Positions 57,693 to 64,000 of a DNA stretch of 64,000 nt are shown one piece after another (position 1 is the first letter of the stretch; every line of letters starts with the position of its first letter). The position numbers and the translations under genes were made by a program. Origin of the DNA: Adineta ricciae. Lineage: Eukaryota; Rotifera; Eurotatoria; Adinetida; Adinetidae. The notes under the pieces are model-generated. The model was not told the DNA's origin. It was given only the letters and a program-made list of their open reading frames with translations, and did not search any database. The DNA lies in contig CAJNOJ010000093.1 in NCBI GenBank assembly GCA_905250025.1, forward strand, positions 186,001 through 250,000, in the 5' to 3' direction.

Positions 57693-60600
57693 AATAAATG
57701 CGAAAAAGTCAATTGTTAATTGCTCACAGATTCAATTGATCAGCATGAAAACGAGAGAGGGAAAGAAAGAAGAAGAAGATGAAGAAGAAGAAGAAGAAGA
57801 AAAAGCAAAAAATAATTATTAACCGAAATATGACACTTTTCTTGCTTTGATGTGGATGATGCGTAGAAAAAGAGTTTTCTCTGTCTTTTTGCATTGTCCT
57901 TTCCCTTCGTGCTGTGATCTCTCTTTTCCTTACTTCATCTTTTTTGCCGATAGTTTACAATGATTATTTGTTTTGTATGTGCCCTATCTTTAAACACGAG
58001 TAAGAGGGAGGGAGACACACACACACACATAGAGTTGTCAAATACGACTGGAGAAAGGGAAAGATAGACAACAACGTATGAGTTCTTTCCGGTTTGATAG
58101 AAGACGACTGTCAATGATTTTTCAAGCTATCGCTCTTTACTAGTCCCCTTTTGCCAACTGTCTATCTTCCTACTTGCATCTCATTGTTATTTTCTATTCA
58201 TGAAACAAAGAAGAAATAAGACTGTTGTGCATATAATGTGATGGAAATCAGAGCAAAGCATTAACATTAGTATTAAGAGTACCCGTTGAAGAACCTTGAG
58301 TATGGTAAGTGTATTTCGCTCACTTTCTTTCTCTCTCTTTATCCGTCTGTTGCTCATTGTTTCTTCGGATTTGTTCTTGGGTTTGTAGTGAGAAGCGGGC
58401 GTTCTTCAATTAGGAAAAACGAATCTTTTCCCTCCTACAAAAAGGTACATGAGTGCAAGGTAGAAATTGTTCCTCTGCTTCCGCCTTGATTGAATATTAA
58501 TATGAACGAAAGCATTTTAAAGTCAAAAGAATTTCTTTATAAAATTGTTTCTATTCATGAAAACTTTTCAAGAAAATTTATATTCATTTCTGCTTGACGA
58601 AACAATTAAATGTTACGTTACGTTTGTTTTTCTCCGGTTTGTTATTCTGAATTTCTTCCTATTTATTATAATCAGAGAAATGTCCGTTCTTATTTCCTAC
58701 CGTAATATTAGTCTTGATCAGCATCTACCTTCTTCCTTGTTGACAAATCAACACTTAGAGCTCTGTGAAACATTCTATCCATCGAAGATTTATTGTGTGT
58801 AATTTCCTTCTTTGACGATGACAATCTTCTAAAGCGAAAAATCTATGAAATACCCTGGCTTATCCCCATCTTATTCTTAATTTGACACTGCTTATGAAGG
58901 AGAATTTTCAGCGAGCTTTAATCTATTGAGTTTCTTTTCGCTGAAAATGAATTATGAAATTATGTTGAATAAGTGTGCTGACAAATCATTCGAGCGAATG
59001 AATTGATCTCTGTAGACTGTCGAGAGAAAAAAAAATGATGAGCGAAGACAATGTAAGAGAAAGTGTTAATGACTTTATGATGGCTAAGTATGTCACGAGG
59101 GAGATCTACTTGCAGCCATTGATCATGCGTGCAATAAAGAATCTTACTTTGACGAGAACTTCCCTCCTCTCTTCTTCCTTCTTCTTCTTCTGTTTTTTTT
59201 AGTTCCGCTTTCTTTTCTTCGTTGGCTTTTGCGTTTGTCCAACGCGTGCCGGTTGAAGCAGCTCTCTTGATGCGAGTGCTTGTGTTACTCTGTCAAATAT
59301 ATCACTCTAATTCGATAGAGCTGTTTTGTTGTTCCGCACAACTAGTGCACAAAAGCAAAGAGCGTACTCTTTTAGTAGCACTAGTAGAGAAGGTCATGAA
59401 CAGACGCGTTTTGATAGCCATTATAGAGATGGTTATGATCGTCAATGCGAGCAGTATTTGTAATGATAAATGGACAAACTCAATTCGAAACAAAGATCAA
59501 TATGTTTCAAGAATTTCTACATTAATTTAATTGGTCCTTTTAGCAGACAACTTTCGCTTGAATTAACACCGTGCACATCACTCTTTAAATACTACTGGTC
59601 GTGCTTCTTTTCATGGTGATGAATAATAATCTCCGAAATGCATGGGTACATACGCGAAAAAATGCTTTACATTGATTGCAATACAATAGGGAATTCGACA
59701 ATTCAATCAAACGGAGTAAAACTATCGAAAAGTATTTCGTCGACATGTACGATGACGTTTTCCTAGTGAATTAAAATAATTCATTTAGCGAGAACAGCAG
59801 ATATAATTATCTGTATATGTATGTATGAAATCATATAGTTTCTTCTCTTCTTCTAGCAATTGATTTCGCTGAAAACGACGTTAATTGTAAGACGAGAAGC
59901 CGGCTCAAATGAGTTCGACATTCCTCGAAGTATAATGTTCATACAAATGTGACAGATATTCTTCTTCTACAGGGATCCATACGAATGACAGAGAATAGTC
60001 TCTATAGAGTAGGAGAGATGTTCTATGTAGCAATTTCTGTGCTGGTCTAGTGCCTTTTTTCTCCTTGTTGTTTTCCAAAATGAAAAAAGGGAATGACGGG
60101 GAAAGATGAAGAGAGGAAATGATAGAAATTAAAACAGTACTTTACACTAGATTCATAGATATATTTGCCTGACATGTTTTTTACATCCGCTCTGATTTCG
60201 GATGCAGCCTAATAGTAAAAATGAGAATACTGGTAAGTAGAAGTAATCGAGTCTCTCAGAACTGAAACATTCTTTCAAAGGAAACAATCCTGCTCCACAA
60301 ATCTTCGTAGATTTTCATTCCACAAAGAGATAATGACATGATCGATCATTTTTGAGAATTCAAATTAAATATTCCTATTCTTGTTGGTTATTAGTTAGCA
60401 GAAATGAAGAATCCCCTATCTCCGATCAATGTCAAACGTGACTCTATTTCTTTTTGACTAATTTCTTTGCTGTCTGATTGAATTTCTACTGAAGTGATAT
60501 CATCAGGAGAGTCCGTTATAGATCAGTTACCTTGATACTGTACGTCAATCGTGCTATCTCCCTGTAAGGAACTTTGATCTTGAATCTTGATAATCTGTTC

Positions 60601-61456
60601 ATGCTTTTTCTTGATTCTAAATTAAACACAGACGTGTTTTTTCGACAGTAATCTGCTAGTATCAATGTACTGAGAATAACTGGGGACGTCATCGTTAAAG
60701 AATTTATCCGATCAACATAACGAATATTTGTATTTACTGAGAAACCCACTGTTAACTGTGTGAAGGCGCTAACTCGCCCGAAACGACTCTATCGATGATG
60801 ACATAGAACATGTCGACAGAGGTATGTACCGAAGATATGAGTTTTTTGAGAGTGTGAGAACGTAGTCGTATGTTGCAATAGAACAAAACTATTGATTTTT
60901 CTTTTCGTGAGGAAGTTTTTGTTGTTTCTTTCTTAGTTTGTTTCTTTGTTGCCATTTCTGTTTAAAACAACGATTATTGTTCTCTAAGATGAGAAACGGA
61001 AGGAGAAGAAGCAGAAGACGAAGAAAGGAACATGCTTTCTCTTTGAAAAAAGATAAGATATGTTAGTAACATTCACAAGCAATCTCATAGTTGACTCCTT
61101 CGCTCTTTCTCTTCCTTTCTGTGCTCTCTCTCTCTCTTTCTGTGTCTTAGAGAGAGAAAAATCGTTATTATTACTCCATGTATTTTCTATTCAACAAATA
61201 TTTTTCAGAATTTATCACATTCATTTGATAAGACATCAATAATGATCAATCTTCTAACAACTCAGACGGCGACCATGTTGTTGTTGATCAGGTGAAAGAC
61301 GGATTTCAATCAACGCTTATTACCATATGGCCTCGCCCACCTGGGCTCCTCCAATTGGTACCCGTAGTCTACCTTTCGTGCATGAAAGTGAACAGAAATC
61401 GATAAACAAGCCTTTCTACGTTCTTCTCTATATCGATTCGGCGTCTTGCGGAATTT
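57693..61456. other. 3.7 kb region without a supported gene, upstream of the receptor
   Basis: AT-rich sequence with microsatellites: (GAA)n at 57768-57804, (AC)n at 58015-58028 and TC-rich runs at 61100-61140. Open frames such as 58286-58489, 58545-58802 and 59222-59530 show no domain, no splice support and odd composition, so I do not call them. This is probably the large 5' regulatory region or 5' UTR exons of the amine receptor, whose family often has long upstream regions. Confidence 0.45.
57768..57804. repeat. (GAA)n microsatellite
   Basis: Purine-rich GAA tract of about ten units just after the USE1 stop codon, with one GAT interruption. Confidence 0.8.
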
Positions 61457-64000
61457 ATGTTCGTCGGTTCGATGGACTGTTTTCTAACATATAATCTTTC
61501 ATGTATAAATGGTACTCTTGCTCAGTTAAATTCATCGACATTTGTATTCGGAGACATTCTACGTCCTCACGTCCTAACTGGTGACGACTATTCGACAACA
61601 GATCTAACATCATCGAAACCTACTCATCCCGAACCATCATCGATCTTTGTTTCGACTCAACATTGTATCATAACATCAATTATACTTGGTGCAATTATTT
61701 TAGGAACAGTAACGGGAAATATTCTTGTTATCGCTGCTGTTAAATTAGAAAAAGCGCTTCATGCTGTTGCTTACTATCTCTTCGTTTCATTAGCGGTGGC
61801 CGATCTCCTAATCGCTACAATGGTAAGTTATTGACAAGTTTGATTTGTTTTTCTTTCTTTCGGCTTGTCAACTACAGAAGTAGATCACGTTCTTTACCAT
61901 AATTATCTTGATGAATTGTGTGATTTATACTTCGGAATATGTTTCTGACGCCTAGCCATCTGTCATTGCTATCAAATACAAAGTTTTGTCTTCAAAAAGA
62001 AAACTTTCAGTTGACTGGTTGATTTTATATTCACATGTGTTAGACAGATTTACTCGATGATAGCTACTTTATTGATAAGCTACATCTGCGATGAAAGCAA
62101 TGTTGTCTTTTTTCTTCGATAATGACGTGGAAGACGTATATTGATAGTTGCATTTACTTTTAATAGCTTGATCGTGAGAATAAACAAAAACAAAACTCGA
62201 TTGATCGATACGATTCCACTGGTTTATGTCGTTTTTTTCAAGACCTGACAAAAATTGATCTTCGCTGTTTAATATCGATGACGAGATGTAAATCATGGTG
62301 TTTCTTTTCATTAAAAATAGTCCAGCATCATTGTCGAGTGAATTAATCTGATCGAATAGAAGAATTCTAAGTCAGCTGCTAATATTCCGTTGGCTGTTTG
62401 TCTTTTGTAGTTATTAGTAAAACTGGCTGATGATCGAGATGGATACATCGATAGGCAAAGCAAGGAAAGACTGATTCTCATAACTCGTCGCTTCTTCGTT
62501 TCTTATTGAATATGTTCGTAGTTTGTTTTCATTGAAATTATTATTCGATGCCACGCACAATCTTTTTCTTATTGAACAAATCGAAATCGAAGGATTCACA
62601 TGTATTTTTGTCTATTCTTTCTTCTTATTGACTGATTTAGTTATATTCCCTTTGCCGTTCGTTTTCTTCCTATCGCGGCTCCATGTTGGATACTCGAGTT
62701 TTACTCATGTCTGACACAATGATTTCTGTCATTTTTCTTTTATGAATAGAAAATCGTGAAAGGCTGAAAACAAAGAAAAAACTCGTCAGAGAATAGAATC
62801 ACAACGGAACTTTTTGTCAAAATTGATGTTATCAAATCTTGTCGAAGACTAAACATACAACACCCACACCGGAACATTCTTTTTCCCTTTTCTTTTGTTC
62901 ATTACAATCTATCCGATACAAGCAGACAAATATAATATAACTTCAATCGAATGATTTGATTTTCGATGATCGCAGAGAACTAACGTCGTTCACATAAAGC
63001 ATGCAGTTCAATATTGCGATTTTTGCTTTATAGGTCAATACGTGCGTGCTAGATATAATTATCCTTGAAGTTTTCCTTCTCTATTTTCTACTATGACAAG
63101 TTTCTTACTTTGTCTGCTATTATTTATGGAATAATATGTCGGAAATGAATGGTCAAATGACTCAAACAGCTTACATGTGACATTTTACTTCACGTTCTAT
63201 GATGAACTCATTAGTAAACTGATCATCTAATATTTCTGTTTTATCTATACATACAAACAAATATTACTAGCAGATGTACGCGGAATGTACACTTTTTTGT
63301 GAGAAGAAAGATTAGGAAAGACAAACAACTAATTATGTGTAGAGATAGTCAGAAAGATTGATGCAGAAGTATTGCTATTCGGTACTTTCTATTTGTGATT
63401 TAGGTAATGCCCATTACTCTTTTGAAAGAAGTAACACGTTCATGGATACTTGGTTCGTTTATATGTGATGCTTTTGTGACAATTGATTTACTATGTTGCA
63501 CAGCTTCAATATTGCATCTTGTTGCCATTGCACTCGATCGTTATTGGTCGATTACCAACCGTGAGTACTCTCATAGAATTAGTCAGGCTTAGCGCGGCAG
63601 ACTAAAGATAAAAATAATTGGAATATATTATCTCGAACTTTTAATACTTTTGAGACATGCATGGACTGAATAGCTGTCATTATAAGAATAGATTTTTTTC
63701 GCATGGGCTTTTTGTATATATAAATATATTTCCTCTTCTCCTCAATTGTAGTGGATTATGCAACAAAGCGCACACCTGCTCGAATCTTGATTCTAATATG
63801 CGTTATATGGGTAACATCAATCTTGATCTCCAGTGCTCATCTCTTTCCTATATTTCGTGATGTTAATGGTCGTCCTTCGGATCAATGTCGTTTAATAGGC
63901 AATGTACCATATACTATCATTTCGACTGTTGGAGCGTTCTATATTCCTCTCATTGGGATGTGTATCATCTATTGGAAGATTTTTCAAGCGGCCAAATTTC
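61457..64000 (+). CDS. 5-HT1-like biogenic amine GPCR (5' part, cut by window edge)
   Basis: Rhodopsin-class receptor, probably for serotonin. Exons 61457-61822, 63404-63560 and 63752-64000 (continuing past the edge). An extracellular N terminus of ~65 residues carries N-glycosylation sequons (NLSC, NGTL, NSST). TM1 contains GAIILGTVTGNILVIAAV, TM2 SLAVADLLIATMVMP, TM3 the aminergic Asp (CDAFVTIDLLCCTASILHL) and the DRYWSI motif, followed by DYATKRTPARI, TM4, and TM5 YTIISTVGAFYIPLIGMCIIYW with IFQAAKF. DxxCCTxSI, DYxxKRTP and FYIPL are most like 5-HT1/5-HT7 receptors, with 5-HT1A closest. TM5 lacks the usual double Ser. The first intron is 1.58 kb, much longer than others here. Confidence 0.85.

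Noticed and set aside
59222..59530. Plus-strand 102-aa frame upstream of the receptor
   Set aside because: No domain, no conserved pattern and no plausible splice partners; an opposite-strand frame of similar length overlaps it.
1..64000. Search for tRNA, rRNA, SL RNA gene, telomeric repeats, CRISPR, insertion sequences or retroelement domains
   Set aside because: No reverse transcriptase, transposase or integrase motifs and no cloverleaf-like or repeat-spacer structure recognised by eye; a tRNAscan/Rfam/RepeatMasker run would be needed to be certain.

Overview
The window looks like animal nuclear DNA from a small, compact-genome invertebrate, most likely a bdelloid rotifer or another lophotrochozoan with spliced-leader (SL) trans-splicing. 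The reasons are: AT-rich sequence; many-exon genes with mostly 45-65 nt GT-AG introns; intergenic gaps of only 22-200 nt between several co-oriented genes; and consensus 3' splice acceptors a few bases before many start codons with no matching donor nearby. I built exon models by hand. For nearly every gene they join into one open frame whose total length is a multiple of three, which supports the junctions. Orthology calls come from remembered family motifs, not database searches. The taxonomic call is an inference.

Left part (1-25.5 kb): the 3' portion of an importin-7-type nuclear import receptor (+), an unrecognised disordered protein (+), a large RIM-binding protein gene (-), a small coiled-coil protein (+), and an X11/Mint (APBA, LIN-10) adaptor gene (-). 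An intronless cytochrome c gene lies inside a RIM-BP intron on the same strand, and its protein carries an unusual ~116-residue Gly/Lys/Asp repeat extension at the N terminus. RIM-BP and Mint are both presynaptic scaffold proteins.

Middle part (25.5-48.6 kb): a 3.6 kb stretch without a confident gene but with a possible BCKDHB-like exon relic, then a run of minus-strand genes. These are a double alpha-crystallin-domain small heat shock protein, PIN1, a tight five-gene run U2AF1 > GLRX3 > STX8 > LRRC42-like > ALDH5A1 (transcription order, right to left) that looks like a trans-spliced operon, DUSP11/PIR1, RALGPS (a Ral GEF), and two adjacent genes for single-SH2 proteins.

Right part (49-64 kb), all plus strand: a GW182/TNRC6 silencing protein that ends before the expected RRM, an operon-like pair HACD3 > USE1, a 3.7 kb gap, and the first exons of a 5-HT1-type biogenic amine receptor cut by the window edge.

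No rRNA, tRNA, CRISPR array or intact transposable element was recognised. The most interesting observations are the extended nested cytochrome c, the dense set of acceptor-before-ATG gene junctions, the twin SH2 mini-genes and the RRM-less GW182.
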